Source of the DNA: Chitinophaga sp. YR627 | GTDB taxonomy: Bacteria > Bacteroidota > Bacteroidia > Chitinophagales > Chitinophagaceae | Direction of reading: 5' to 3' | Assembly: GCF_900114995.1 (NCBI RefSeq) | Contig: NZ_FOUX01000003.1 | Coordinates: 620,001-684,000, forward strand | DNA length: 64,000 nucleotides | Part shown: positions 8,163 through 17,824 of the stretch, piece by piece | Layout of the letters: every line of letters begins with the position of its first letter | Numbering within the stretch: position 1 is the stretch's first letter | Program-made: the position numbers and the translations under genes | The notes under the pieces: generated by a model | Told to the model about the DNA's origin: nothing | The model's database searches: none | Seen by the model: the letters and a program-made list of their open reading frames with translations, nothing else

Positions 8163-11100
8163 TTATTCTGCGCGGACAGGACCGGCAGGTTTTTTCACAG
8201 CAGGTGTTTCCTTTATATCCTTCATCAGTAGTTCCACTGTTTTTTCCAGCTGCGGATCTTTACCGGCAATCACCTCCTGCGGTGTCATTTCGACCTCCAC
8301 ATCAGGAGCGACGCCTTTATTTTCAATGATCCATTTGCCATCTTTACTGAAGATGCCCAGGCGTGGCGCTGTAACAAATCCACCATCCATCAGCGCCGGG
8401 TAGTTATAGATACCCACCAGGATACCCATGGTCGTTGTACCTACCAGCGGTCCCAGCTTCTTCTCATGGAACATGAATGGCATCAGATCGCCGCCAGAGC
8501 CGGCATAACTGTTAGTGATCATCGCTTTCGGACCAAAGATGGCATTGCCCGGAGTGGTCATCGGTAAACCCTCACGTGTACCCCAGTAATTCAGCAGATC
8601 ACGGTTCAGCAGGTCTATGACATAGTCAGCCGCAGAACCGCCGCCGTTGAAGCGTTCGTCGATGATGACGCCTTTCTTGTCCAGCTGCGAGAAATAGTAA
8701 CGGTTGAAATATGTGTAACCATCTCCTCCGGTATTCGGCATGTAGACATACGCCAGTTTACCATTGCTTAACTGATCTACCTTCTTACGGTTACCTTCTA
8801 CCCAATCCATTTCCCGTAATGCAGCTTCAGAATTAAGCGGTATCACCGTGTATTCTTTTGCACCATTGGCATCAGGTTGCTGATTGACCAGTATACGTAC
8901 CTGTTTGCCGGCAGTACCCTGAAACAGGCTGTAAACTTCTGTATCGCTGCTGACAGATACACCGTTCACCGCAATAAGATAATCGCCTTCTTTTACCTTG
9001 ATGCCCGGTTGCGTCAGCGGGGCCCTGAACTGTGGATTCCAGTTCAGACCTGAGTAGATCTTTTTGAAGCGGTAGTGCCCGTTTTCAATGCTGTAGTCAG
9101 CACCCAGTAAGCCTACTGGCTCAATAATGGGTTTAGGCGCATCACCCTGTCCGACATAGGCATGACCGATCACCAGTTCACTCATCATTTCATTGAACAG
9201 ATAGTTGAGGTCTTCCCGATGCCCAACATAAGGCAGGAAGCGCTGGTACTTCTTTTTTACGGCTTTCCAGTCGGCGCCATGCATATTATCCACATAAAAG
9301 AAATCTCTTTCAATACGCCAGAGTTCATCAAACATCTGAGGCCATTCAGCGGCAGGATCGACAAGTGTGCGAACGTTCCCTATCTGTAACGTTCCTTCGC
9401 CTGTATTTGCTTTACTGCCCGTGCCAACGATACCACAGGAACCTGATGCGATATACAAGAGCTTTTCTCCGTTCTGGCTGACGGTATAACCATCGATACC
9501 GCTCATCAGCACATCGCTTTTACGCCTGGTAATATCGTAGCTGTAGAGTGTACTGCCAGAGCGATACAGGAGTTTGTTGGCAACAAGTCCGTTCAGCTGT
9601 GAATATTCATCAGCAGGTAGAGGCAATGCAACGATACGCTGGTCAATATTCGCAAGGTCAATAGCCGTCTGTGTTTTCGAGGAGTCTTTTGTATCTGATT
9701 TCGTATCTGACTTTTCCTCCTTTTCATTCTTCTCCTGCTCATCATCGCTTTCAGGCGCCAGCAGAGAAGGAGTATTGGCAGAGAGTACGATTGCATAGAT
9801 ACTACTGCGAACAGGATGTTCGTAGGATGTCATGTCCAGCCAGCCGGTATTCTGTGCGTAGTTGGTACTCGCGATGAAGAAGATGTATTTGCCATTTTTG
9901 CTGAAGACAGGTTCTGCTGCTTCACTACGCCCATCTGTTACCTGGCTGCTTTTTTTATCAGCAATATTGTAGAGGAAGACTGCCTGCAGACTGTTAGGCA
10001 AACGCTTGTTGTAGGTGATCCAGCGGGAATCAGGACTCCAGTTGGCGCTGAAGGACTGATCCGGACGATCGTAACTATCTTCATCGATCTGCGTTACTTT
10101 TTTGCTTTCTATATCGACATAGTACAGTCGTAATTTCTTATCTGCAAAGAGTATTTTCCTGCTGTCCGGCGACCACAAAGGACTATAAAAAAAGCTTGTT
10201 TCACCCAGCGGAATGATCTGTGCGGGTTTCTCTGCTTTCTGATCCCGAATGTGTAAAGCATATTCACCACCGGCATCAGAAAAATAGGCAATGGACTTAC
10301 CATCCGGCGACCATACTGGAGAACGCTCATGTGCACCAGGTGTAGCGGTGATGTTACGTACGTTGCCTTTTTCTGCTGGAACGGTCAGCACGTCGCCACG
10401 GAATTCTACTGCTGCACGAACGCCGGTAGGCGAGAGGTTGACGCTCCTGAGCGCACCAACAGTAGCGTTGATATAATGAGGTCTTTTGTAAGGAAGGTCT
10501 GCTTCCAGATTAATGGTTAATGCGGTGCTTTTACCGGAAGCAGCGTCCCATTTATTGATCCTGCCAGCCTGTTCATACACGAGTGTTTTACCATCAGAGA
10601 ACAGTGTTTTAACATCATAGTCTTTATGATTGGAGATCTGTGTAACGGTCTTACCTGAGATAGCATAACGGAAGATATTCATGGTACCGTTTCTGTCGCT
10701 CAGGAAGTACACATCATTACCCATCCATACGGGACGGATGTTGTTGGCGCCGGCATCCGGAATTTCGATGATTGTATTTGTCTGATTGTTGAAGATCCAG
10801 ATCTTCGGCATGTTACCACCTCTGTAGTGTTTAAAGGGGCGGTAGGTGCCTGCCCTTTCTGTAGGGTCGGGGTTTTTGATATAGGCGGTATACAATCCAT
10901 CGGGAGAGATATTTCCCTGGTGTGCTTCCGGCATTTTCAATTTAACCGGCATACCGCCATTGATGCTGACTTCAAACAATTGCTGGAAGCGCATGGAGAA
11001 TGAGTTGCGGGTAGATGCAAAAACGATCTTGTCGTTGCCATGCCATCCCCGTACGATATCCGCATCCGGGTGGTGGGTGATGCGGCGGGGAATACCGCCG

Positions 11101-11390
11101 TTAACGGATACGACATAGAGATCGACATTGCCTTCATAGTTACCGCTAAAGGCGATCCATTTACCATCCGGAGATAACATAGGTTCCAGTTCGACATCCG
11201 GGTTGACTGTGATGCGTTGTGGATGTTGGCCATTTTCATCAGTGGTCCAGATATCACCTGCATAGTTGAATGCAATCTGATGCTGACTGATAGACGGGGA
11301 GCGCAATAACAGGGTCTCTGTAGTTTGCGCTGTGGCTGTGGCGCAGGCAAGGCCTGTCAGCATAAGCAGGATAACGGGTTTGTGTAACAT
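8163..11390 (-). CDS. Tricorn-like protease: beta-propellers, PDZ and S41 serine peptidase
   Basis: The 1075-residue protein has an N-terminal signal peptide ending near TATAQ. A long series of TolB/WD40-like blades follows (SPDGKWIAF, SPDGLYTAY, SPDGKSIAY, SPDSRKILF). A low-complexity acidic linker (about 540-575, rich in Glu, Lys, Asp and Ser) comes next, then a C1-type region, a PDZ domain (about 755-850) and the S41 catalytic domain. By codon count the active-site candidates are His743 (ELVIGHAYV), Ser965 (NSYAGSGGD) and Glu1023 (ENKGVAPD). Thermoplasma tricorn uses His746, Ser965 and Glu1023, so the alignment is almost position for position. Unlike the cytosolic archaeal enzyme this one is exported, and it probably degrades peptides in the periplasm. 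It is a single gene, convergent with carB. Confidence 0.9.
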   Translation of the reverse strand: MLHKPVILLMLTGLACATATAQTTETLLLRSPSISQHQIAFNYAGDIWTTDENGQHPQRITVNPDVELEPMLSPDGKWIAFSGNYEGNVDLYVVSVNGGIPRRITHHPDADIVRGWHGNDKIVFASTRNSFSMRFQQLFEVSINGGMPVKLKMPEAHQGNISPDGLYTAYIKNPDPTERAGTYRPFKHYRGGNMPKIWIFNNQTNTIIEIPDAGANNIRPVWMGNDVYFLSDRNGTMNIFRYAISGKTVTQISNHKDYDVKTLFSDGKTLVYEQAGRINKWDAASGKSTALTINLEADLPYKRPHYINATVGALRSVNLSPTGVRAAVEFRGDVLTVPAEKGNVRNITATPGAHERSPVWSPDGKSIAYFSDAGGEYALHIRDQKAEKPAQIIPLGETSFFYSPLWSPDSRKILFADKKLRLYYVDIESKKVTQIDEDSYDRPDQSFSANWSPDSRWITYNKRLPNSLQAVFLYNIADKKSSQVTDGRSEAAEPVFSKNGKYIFFIASTNYAQNTGWLDMTSYEHPVRSSIYAIVLSANTPSLLAPESDDEQEKNEKEEKSDTKSDTKDSSKTQTAIDLANIDQRIVALPLPADEYSQLNGLVANKLLYRSGSTLYSYDITRRKSDVLMSGIDGYTVSQNGEKLLYIASGSCGIVGTGSKANTGEGTLQIGNVRTLVDPAAEWPQMFDELWRIERDFFYVDNMHGADWKAVKKKYQRFLPYVGHREDLNYLFNEMMSELVIGHAYVGQGDAPKPIIEPVGLLGADYSIENGHYRFKKIYSGLNWNPQFRAPLTQPGIKVKEGDYLIAVNGVSVSSDTEVYSLFQGTAGKQVRILVNQQPDANGAKEYTVIPLNSEAALREMDWVEGNRKKVDQLSNGKLAYVYMPNTGGDGYTYFNRYYFSQLDKKGVIIDERFNGGGSAADYVIDLLNRDLLNYWGTREGLPMTTPGNAIFGPKAMITNSYAGSGGDLMPFMFHEKKLGPLVGTTTMGILVGIYNYPALMDGGFVTAPRLGIFSKDGKWIIENKGVAPDVEVEMTPQEVIAGKDPQLEKTVELLMKDIKETPAVKKPAGPVRAE

Positions 11391-12169
11391 TTGGATCTGA
11401 TTAAACTGTTGAAGTGTATCTACTAATTTATACTTTTTCTAAGGTAAGTGGATGCGGGAAAGTACTGATTCTGGAAGGAAATATACCTGGACAGGTTTAT
11501 TAAACCTATACTATCCCTGATCTGCTACGTTGAGCCTTCATTCAAAAACGGAGGACTAACGGCGTAGATAAGGGATCATATCAAAGTAATGACGGTGTAT
11601 ATTGACGATAAAAAAGGAGAAAAGACGGCAAACGCAGTGCTGACAAGGAATTAGGCACTTAATCTACGAAATGGATAGTATAACAAATGGTGTTATAACA
11701 GTCGAAATATATTGTTAGGATAACTAATTGACGATTGGTGGAAACGCTTGACGATGGCGGGATGTAACGATGTCATAAATGCCTTAAAGAAGTATTGTTA
11801 CGTCTTAAAATGATCAGAGCCTGATGAAGATCAGGCTCTTTCTTTTCCCTCAAAATAACCATTAAAGACACGACTATTTATGTGTATAAATAGCGTGACC
11901 GGTAATGCAGTTTACTATAAATATTAAATATTAAAAAGATGTTAACTAATCAATAACAGATGTGGAAATATGTAATTATTATAATGCTGTAAAACAATTA
12001 ATTAATAATTAATGATATTTATGCATATGTAAAAAGCATCTTATTGCAGAAATATTTTTCATGCTATAAACTTATCAAGCAGGTAGATAATTCCCATATC
12101 TTAAAAACAAATTTCATGTGTGAAAGACTTACATTCATTACTTGAATAGGTTAACCATATAGTGTCGTC
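11391..12169. other. 779-bp gap with palindromes and an orphan terminator
   Basis: No credible gene of normal size is present. Visible elements are a 15-nt palindrome at 11493-11507, an inverted repeat TATAACA/TGTTATA at 11679-11697, a 21-codon ATG frame at 11589-11654 and a hairpin terminator at 11816-11850. A very AT-rich tract (11880-12130) leads into comEC. The 21-codon frame has no other support. Confidence 0.5.
11816..11850 (+). terminator. Orphan intrinsic terminator with no obvious upstream gene on its strand
   Basis: AGAGCCTGAT (11816-11825) pairs with 11830-11839 and is followed by a T-rich tract. The nearest upstream plus-strand gene is carB, which has its own terminator. A small RNA or short transcript ending here is possible. 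Confidence 0.6.
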
Positions 12170-14260
12170 ATGTTTGTTAGCTTTCTTAAAGGTGCACCAT
12201 TTCTGCGCCTGATAATCTGTTTATCTGCCGGCATACTTATACAAATATTTATGTCATTAAAACTCCCGGTAATATTAGCTACGCTGGCTTTTACGGGAAT
12301 ATTGCTGTTTGCTGCATCACGATTGCCGGTGTTTGTACAATACCGGTATGACTGGTGGAGAGGTATTGTATTACAATGGCTGGTGGCTGGTAGTGGCTGT
12401 ATGCTGGTATTATTATCAGATGTACGTTATCACGGGCATTATTTCGAAAGAAACAGCAAACCCGGAAGTCTGCTACAGGTAAGGCTGGAAGAGCCCGTAC
12501 AGGCGAAGAAAAAGACCTTAAAAACGATCGTGCAGGTACGATACATTGTAAGTGGCAACACGCGTATACCTGCAAAAGGACGTTTACTGGTGTATTTACA
12601 AATGGAGAGTAATGCTCTGCGATTGCGACAGGGAGATCAGTTATTGATCAATGGTACGACAGCACCGGTTTCGCACAGTGGTAATCCAGGTGCTTTTGAC
12701 TATCGGCGTTATTGTGCCGGGCAGCAGATCTACCGGCAGGTGTATCTGCAACAGGACGCCTGGCGTTTGTTGCAGGAGCGGGAGGAATCTTATATGCAAA
12801 GGTGGCTGAGCGCAGGCCGTGTGTATTGTCTGCAGACATTACAGCAGTATATCGGTGGACGTGAAGCTGCATTGGCGGCTGCTTTGCTGATAGGGTACAG
12901 GTATGATCTGGACAGTGATATGGTACAGGATTATACGAATACGGGCATCGTTCATATTATCGCTATTTCAGGGATGCACCTGGCGCTGATATATGGGGCT
13001 TTGTTATGGTTGTTGCGCTGGTGGCCTGCACATCGTTTCGCTGATATACTGAAAGGAATACTGATCATTACACTGCTGTGGGCATTTACATTACTCACAG
13101 GCGCTTCGGCATCTGTATTACGTGCGACGGTGATGTTTACGTTTCTGACACTGGGCAGGTTTGTACTGGACAGGCATACGAATGTATATAACACACTGGC
13201 GGCGTCTGCCTTCCTGCTCTTGTGTTATGAACCCAGATTGTTGCTGGATGTGGGTTTTCAGTTGTCTTACCTGGCCGTGCTGAGTATTGTAGTTGCTTAT
13301 CGCAGGTTATATCATCAGTTGCAGTTTGATAATAAATGGTTGAACAGGTTGTGGGATATGACTGCCCTGACATTGGCTGCACAGCTATTTACACTGCCGG
13401 TATCGCTTTATTATTTTCATCAGTTCCCTTTGTATTTTCTGCCGGCTAATATGATCGCAGTGCCTTTATCGACGGTCGTTCTGTATGGAGAGATTGTGCT
13501 GTTAATCGCCGGGCGGATCCCTGCTATCGCCGGTATTGCGGGGCCCTTACTAAGGATGATCATGCAGTGCATGAATATGCTGGTAAGTAAGATCGGTCAT
13601 CTGCCAGGTGCATTGCCAGGGGATATGCAGCTACAGCTGTTCGGTGTATTATGTCTGTATGTGTGTATCGGCGGGTTATTGCTCTGGATGATCCACAAAT
13701 GGAGACAGGGCCTGTATGTAGGTCTGGTTGCGATGACCAGCTGGAGTGCAGGTGGAATGATCCTTCGTCTGAGTGAACAACATCAGCGGAAAATGGTTGT
13801 TTATAACATACCAGGGCATACCGTGGTGGATATGGTGAAGGGGCGCCGGGTGTGGCGTGTAGCGGGAGCGGAGATAGCCGATACTTTATACGATCGTTAC
13901 CTGCGGCCGGCACATGTTTTCTATGGCGCTACTGATCAGGGTATGACCAGGACCTGTGCAGAGGCGTGTCTTTTTCCCGGTTTTAGGGTACTGATTGCCG
14001 GTAATAAGCGGCTGGTGGTAGTGGATAGTATCCTGCCGGAGCTGCGTCCGGAGAAAAAGTTGCGGACAGATTATCTTTTACTTTCACATAATCCGCATGT
14101 GGATATCAGACAATTGGAAAAGATATTTGACGCAGCCTATTACATTTTTGACGCTTCTAACTCCCTGCGGAACATTCAACGGTGGAAAAGTGATTGTTAC
14201 GTGCTAACTTTGCGCTTCTTTTCGGTTCCGGATCAGGGAGCCTATGTTGTAAATTTCTAA
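12170..14260 (+). CDS. comEC: ComEC/Rec2-family DNA-uptake channel protein
   Basis: The 696-residue membrane protein contains the N-terminal DUF4131-like region with the NPGAFDYRRYCAGQQI signature. It then has the competence domain with GIVHIIAISGMHLALIYG and a long set of transmembrane segments (about 230-520). In transformable bacteria ComEC carries single-stranded DNA across the inner membrane. The C-terminal 150 residues occupy the place of the metallo-beta-lactamase domain but lack an HxHxDH motif; only scattered remnants such as LLLSHNPHVD remain. purH begins 12 bp downstream, so the two genes probably share a transcript. Whether this organism takes up DNA cannot be judged here. Confidence 0.88.
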   Translation: MFVSFLKGAPFLRLIICLSAGILIQIFMSLKLPVILATLAFTGILLFAASRLPVFVQYRYDWWRGIVLQWLVAGSGCMLVLLSDVRYHGHYFERNSKPGSLLQVRLEEPVQAKKKTLKTIVQVRYIVSGNTRIPAKGRLLVYLQMESNALRLRQGDQLLINGTTAPVSHSGNPGAFDYRRYCAGQQIYRQVYLQQDAWRLLQEREESYMQRWLSAGRVYCLQTLQQYIGGREAALAAALLIGYRYDLDSDMVQDYTNTGIVHIIAISGMHLALIYGALLWLLRWWPAHRFADILKGILIITLLWAFTLLTGASASVLRATVMFTFLTLGRFVLDRHTNVYNTLAASAFLLLCYEPRLLLDVGFQLSYLAVLSIVVAYRRLYHQLQFDNKWLNRLWDMTALTLAAQLFTLPVSLYYFHQFPLYFLPANMIAVPLSTVVLYGEIVLLIAGRIPAIAGIAGPLLRMIMQCMNMLVSKIGHLPGALPGDMQLQLFGVLCLYVCIGGLLLWMIHKWRQGLYVGLVAMTSWSAGGMILRLSEQHQRKMVVYNIPGHTVVDMVKGRRVWRVAGAEIADTLYDRYLRPAHVFYGATDQGMTRTCAEACLFPGFRVLIAGNKRLVVVDSILPELRPEKKLRTDYLLLSHNPHVDIRQLEKIFDAAYYIFDASNSLRNIQRWKSDCYVLTLRFFSVPDQGAYVVNF

Positions 14261-14272
14261 TGATTTCCATAC

Positions 14273-15784
14273 ATGCAAAAGCAAATTAAATCTGCATTGA
14301 TCTCCGTTTTCTATAAAGATAACCTGGAGAACATTGTTAAAAAGTTAGGTGAACAGGGAGTAACTATTTATTCAACTGGTGGTACTCAGAAATTCATCGA
14401 GGACCTGGGCGTGAAATGTGTGGCGGTGGAAGAGCTGACAGCTTATCCTTCCATTCTGGGCGGACGTGTAAAGACGTTACACCCTAAAATTTTTGGTGGT
14501 ATCCTGGCTCGCCGGGAGAATCCACAGGATCTGGAGCAGCTGGCTCAGTATGCTATTCCTGAACTGGATCTGGTGATTGTTGACCTGTATCCGTTTGAGG
14601 AAACAGTAAAGAGCACAACAGAGGAGCAGACCATTATCGAGAAAATTGATATTGGTGGCGTATCCCTGATCAGAGCGGCGGGTAAGAACTACAAAGATGT
14701 AGTGATCGTTGCTTCTAAAGATCAGTATGCTGATCTGGAGCAGGTGCTGAATAACGGTAACGGTACCAGCATTCAGGACCGCAGAGCATTTGCTGCAAAA
14801 GCATTTGAAGTATGTGCGAACTACGATGTAGCTATTTCCCGGTATTTCCTGAACAATGAGCCTGCTGCATACTTCCAGGTATCTGCACCTCAGGGTCAGA
14901 TCATGCGTTACGGAGAAAACCCTCATCAGAAAGGCGTATTCTACGGTAACCTGTCTGAAATATTCAATAAACTGCACGGTAAGGAGTTGTCATATAACAA
15001 CCTCGTGGATGTGGACGCTGCCTGTCAGCTGATCCAGGAGTTCACAGAAACTACTTTCGCTGTTATCAAACATACCAACGTATGTGGTATTGCCAGCCGT
15101 CCTACGCTGAAAGCAGCCTGGGATGCAGCACTGGCTGGTGACAAGGAAAGCGCTTTCGGTGGAGTACTGGTAACTAACGCGGTGATCGACAAGGCAACCG
15201 CTGAGTCTATCAGCGAAATCTTCTTCGAAATCCTGATCGCACCTGGTTTTGACGCTGATGCGCTGACCGTACTGCAGGCTAAGAAGAACCGTATCCTGTT
15301 GCAGCAATTGCAGCCGGTGAAGGCGCCTTATGTATATAAAAATGTCCTGAACGGCGTTCTGCTGCAGGAAAATGATAAGGGTAACTACCAGGAGTGGAAT
15401 GAAGCGGGCGCAAGACCGTCTACCGCTGCTGAAAAAGCAGACCTGGAATTTGCCAATCTGGTATGTAAACACCTGAAATCTAACGCGATCGCGCTGGTAA
15501 AAGACAAACAGCTGATCGGTAAAGGTTGCGGACAGACTTCCCGTATCGATTCACTGCGCCACGCTATTGCGAAGGCTGCTCAGTTCAACTTCGATCTGAA
15601 AGGTGCTGCTATGGCTTCTGACGCATTCTTCCCATTTGATGATTGCGTGCGTATTGCGCATGAGGAAGGTATCACTTCCGTGATCCAGCCTGGAGGTTCC
15701 GTAAGAGATAATGATTCAGTAGAATTCTGCAAACAGAACGGTATGGTGATGGTAATGACCGGCACCCGCCACTTCAGACACTAA
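14273..15784 (+). CDS. purH: Bifunctional AICAR transformylase / IMP cyclohydrolase
   Basis: PurH performs the last two steps of IMP synthesis: it formylates AICAR with 10-formyl-THF and then closes the ring. The N-terminal MGS-like cyclohydrolase domain (about 1-145) shows TGGTQKFIEDLG and GRVKTLHPKIFGGIL. The transformylase domain contains RYGENPHQKGVFYG, the VIKHTNVCG motif with its catalytic Lys-His pair, and SDAFFPFDD near the end. The length, 503 residues, is normal. It follows comEC by 12 bp and is closed by a terminator. Confidence 0.97.
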   Translation: MQKQIKSALISVFYKDNLENIVKKLGEQGVTIYSTGGTQKFIEDLGVKCVAVEELTAYPSILGGRVKTLHPKIFGGILARRENPQDLEQLAQYAIPELDLVIVDLYPFEETVKSTTEEQTIIEKIDIGGVSLIRAAGKNYKDVVIVASKDQYADLEQVLNNGNGTSIQDRRAFAAKAFEVCANYDVAISRYFLNNEPAAYFQVSAPQGQIMRYGENPHQKGVFYGNLSEIFNKLHGKELSYNNLVDVDAACQLIQEFTETTFAVIKHTNVCGIASRPTLKAAWDAALAGDKESAFGGVLVTNAVIDKATAESISEIFFEILIAPGFDADALTVLQAKKNRILLQQLQPVKAPYVYKNVLNGVLLQENDKGNYQEWNEAGARPSTAAEKADLEFANLVCKHLKSNAIALVKDKQLIGKGCGQTSRIDSLRHAIAKAAQFNFDLKGAAMASDAFFPFDDCVRIAHEEGITSVIQPGGSVRDNDSVEFCKQNGMVMVMTGTRHFRH

Positions 15785-15812
15785 GTTTGTTCTGTATCTG
15801 CAAAAGCATATT

Positions 15813-15844
15813 AAAAAGCACTGGCATCTGCCGGTGCTTTTTTG
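15813..15844 (+). terminator. purH intrinsic terminator
   Basis: The stem AAAAAGCACTGGCA pairs with TGCCGGTGCTTTTT, with one G-U pair, around a 2-nt centre. It ends in a T-run. Confidence 0.85.
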
Positions 15845-15876
15845 CTAAAAATTCTTTACTATTGTCCATCTAATCT

Positions 15877-16455
15877 ATGGCCTTTTTACACCATAATATC
15901 ATGAAAGATGCTGATGATGCCGTGTTGATCCTGGAGTACAAACGCTCCGGTCAGCTCGACTATCTGGCTGCGTTGTATCAACGCTACATGAATCTGGTAT
16001 ATGGTGTATGCCTGCGCTATTTTGATGAAGAGTCCAGTAAGGATGCCGTTATGCAGATCTTTGAGGAGCTGATCGTTAAGTTGCAGCAGCATGAGGTTCA
16101 GAACTTTAAGAGCTGGCTGCATGTGCTGACGAAGAACTATTGTCTGATGAAACTGCGTTCTATGAAAAACAGGGAGGGAAGGGAAATTTCCATGGACGGA
16201 CTACCCGTTATGGAAAATGACTCTTTTGCACATCATGAGAACGGAGTGAACATAGAGGTACACCTGCAGGGCATGGAAAAATGCCTGGACGCTTTGCCGG
16301 AAGAGCAAAAGCGAAGTGTTGATCTATTCTATCTCAAAGAGAAAAGCTATAAAGAGGTGGCGGATATCACAGGATATGACATGAAAAAGGTGAAAAGTTA
16401 TATCCAGAATGGTAAACGCAATCTGAAAATCTGTATGGAACAACAAGATGCCTGA
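15877..16455 (+). CDS. ECF-type RNA polymerase sigma factor
   Basis: The 192-residue protein (184 if ATG 15901, MKDADDAVLIL, is used) has sigma region 2 at about residues 35-90 (YMNLVYGVCLRYF, DAVMQIFEEL, WLHVLTKNYCLMKLR). Region 4 is at about 130-185 (LPEEQKRSVDLFYLKEKSYKEVADITGYDMKKVKSYI). A TACTATTG box at 15858-15865, one mismatch from the -7 consensus, slightly favours the later ATG. The stop overlaps the next gene by 8 bp, so sigma factor and membrane partner are translationally coupled. The regulon is unknown. Confidence 0.85.
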   Translation: MAFLHHNIMKDADDAVLILEYKRSGQLDYLAALYQRYMNLVYGVCLRYFDEESSKDAVMQIFEELIVKLQQHEVQNFKSWLHVLTKNYCLMKLRSMKNREGREISMDGLPVMENDSFAHHENGVNIEVHLQGMEKCLDALPEEQKRSVDLFYLKEKSYKEVADITGYDMKKVKSYIQNGKRNLKICMEQQDA

Positions 16456-17815
16456 TAAGCACAGTCATATGAACCATAGCGTTGATCCGGAATTGATCCG
16501 CAAATATCTGGCAGGAGAGCTGGATAATAAAGCGATGCATGCCCTGGAGAAACAGGCCCTGGACGATCCGTTTCTGGCGGATGCCCTGGACGGGTTTGCT
16601 GAATACAAACCTGATCAACGTATACATCTGGCTGATCTTAACAAGCGACTGGAGATCCGTGTAAAGGGTAAAGAAGAGGGGAAGGTCATTCCGATGGTCA
16701 GACTGGACAGGCGTTGGCTGGCAGCCGCGGGAGTCCTGCTGTTGCTGATGGGCGGATTGTTCTGGATGTGGCGTTCCGGCTTCAGCGGCGATCATGCAAT
16801 TGCCTTTAAAACCACGGATGTTGCTGATAGTTCTATTACCGACACCTTACAATATTATAACCAGGAAGAACCGATGGCCTGGGGCAATAAAGCCGATAAG
16901 CTGCCTGGTATCAGCATACCGCCGGATACAGGCAGACATATTTTCCCTGGAAATGTCGCTGCTGAATCCAGAGGGATTGCAGGGATCTTAAAAAGAGAGC
17001 AGGATACGGTAGCCCTGGCAATGGCGCCATCACCAGCTGCTGTTGCGGCTGCACCGACCTTCATGGCGGCGGATAAGGCAGAAAGAGCGGATACCATTGA
17101 TACCAGGATCGTGGATGTAGCCATCGCAAATCCGAAAGAGATGCTGGAAAAAGATAGAGAAAGAGAAAGCGATACGAGGTATAGGAATGTCTTTGCGGCA
17201 AAACCGATCGTAGCCAGCCGCTTTATCAGGGGACAGGTCAATGATGGGAAAAACGGCTTGCCTGGTGTGGCTGTGAGGCTTGAGGGTACTGCACAGGGTG
17301 TAGTGACGGGGGCGGATGGATCGTTCTCACTGAATGTACCCGATACCGCAAAAAATGTTAGCCTGGTTACCTCTTATATCGGATTTAAACAGCAAAGACT
17401 GAGTCTTTCACCAAGAGAAAATAACCTGGACATTACCCTGAAAGCAGATAATAGCAGTCTGAGTGAGGTTGTTGTAACCGGTTATGATAAGAAGTTCAGC
17501 AGGAAAATGGGTAGTATTTATCAGCCGCCAATGCCGGCTGAAGGATACGACAGTTATAATGAATACCTGGCAAAAAATACCCGTTATCCAGCTTCCGCTG
17601 CTGCTGATAATGTAAAAGGTAAAGTAAAAGTATCGTTCAGGGTTATGCCGGATGGCGCTCTGGAGGACATTAAGATAGTCAGACGTTTACAACCTGATTG
17701 TGATGCAGAAGCATTGCGACTGATAAAAGAAGGTCCCGGATGGACACCTGCATCCGACGGAACGACAGCCCGCGCTACCGTGGAGATCTATTTCCCGGTG
17801 AGAACTCCCAGATAA
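16448..17815 (+). CDS. Membrane partner of the ECF sigma factor with carboxypeptidase-regulatory-like and TonB C-terminal domains
   Basis: The 455-residue protein has four parts. There is a cytosolic N-terminal region (1-88, VDPELIRKYLAGELDNKAM) resembling anti-sigma factors and one TM helix (about 90-108). A low-complexity periplasmic linker rich in Ala, Met and Asp follows. A CarboxypepD_reg-like beta-sandwich (about 258-332) ends in SLSEVVVTGY, a motif normally seen at the N-terminus of SusC receptors. Last is a TonB C-terminal domain (about 379-452, VKGKVKVSFRVMPDGAL). The 8-bp overlap with the sigma gene supports an anti-sigma or signal-relay role. The TonB-like end could contact an outer-membrane receptor. 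An alternative start is ATG 16469. Confidence 0.75.
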   Translation: MPDKHSHMNHSVDPELIRKYLAGELDNKAMHALEKQALDDPFLADALDGFAEYKPDQRIHLADLNKRLEIRVKGKEEGKVIPMVRLDRRWLAAAGVLLLLMGGLFWMWRSGFSGDHAIAFKTTDVADSSITDTLQYYNQEEPMAWGNKADKLPGISIPPDTGRHIFPGNVAAESRGIAGILKREQDTVALAMAPSPAAVAAAPTFMAADKAERADTIDTRIVDVAIANPKEMLEKDRERESDTRYRNVFAAKPIVASRFIRGQVNDGKNGLPGVAVRLEGTAQGVVTGADGSFSLNVPDTAKNVSLVTSYIGFKQQRLSLSPRENNLDITLKADNSSLSEVVVTGYDKKFSRKMGSIYQPPMPAEGYDSYNEYLAKNTRYPASAAADNVKGKVKVSFRVMPDGALEDIKIVRRLQPDCDAEALRLIKEGPGWTPASDGTTARATVEIYFPVRTPR

Positions 17816-17824
17816 TTAAATAAA

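Noticed and set aside
11589-11654. 21-codon frame in the gap before comEC
   Set aside because: It has no RBS, no clear promoter and no recognised peptide family. Kept only as part of the orphan-terminator observation.
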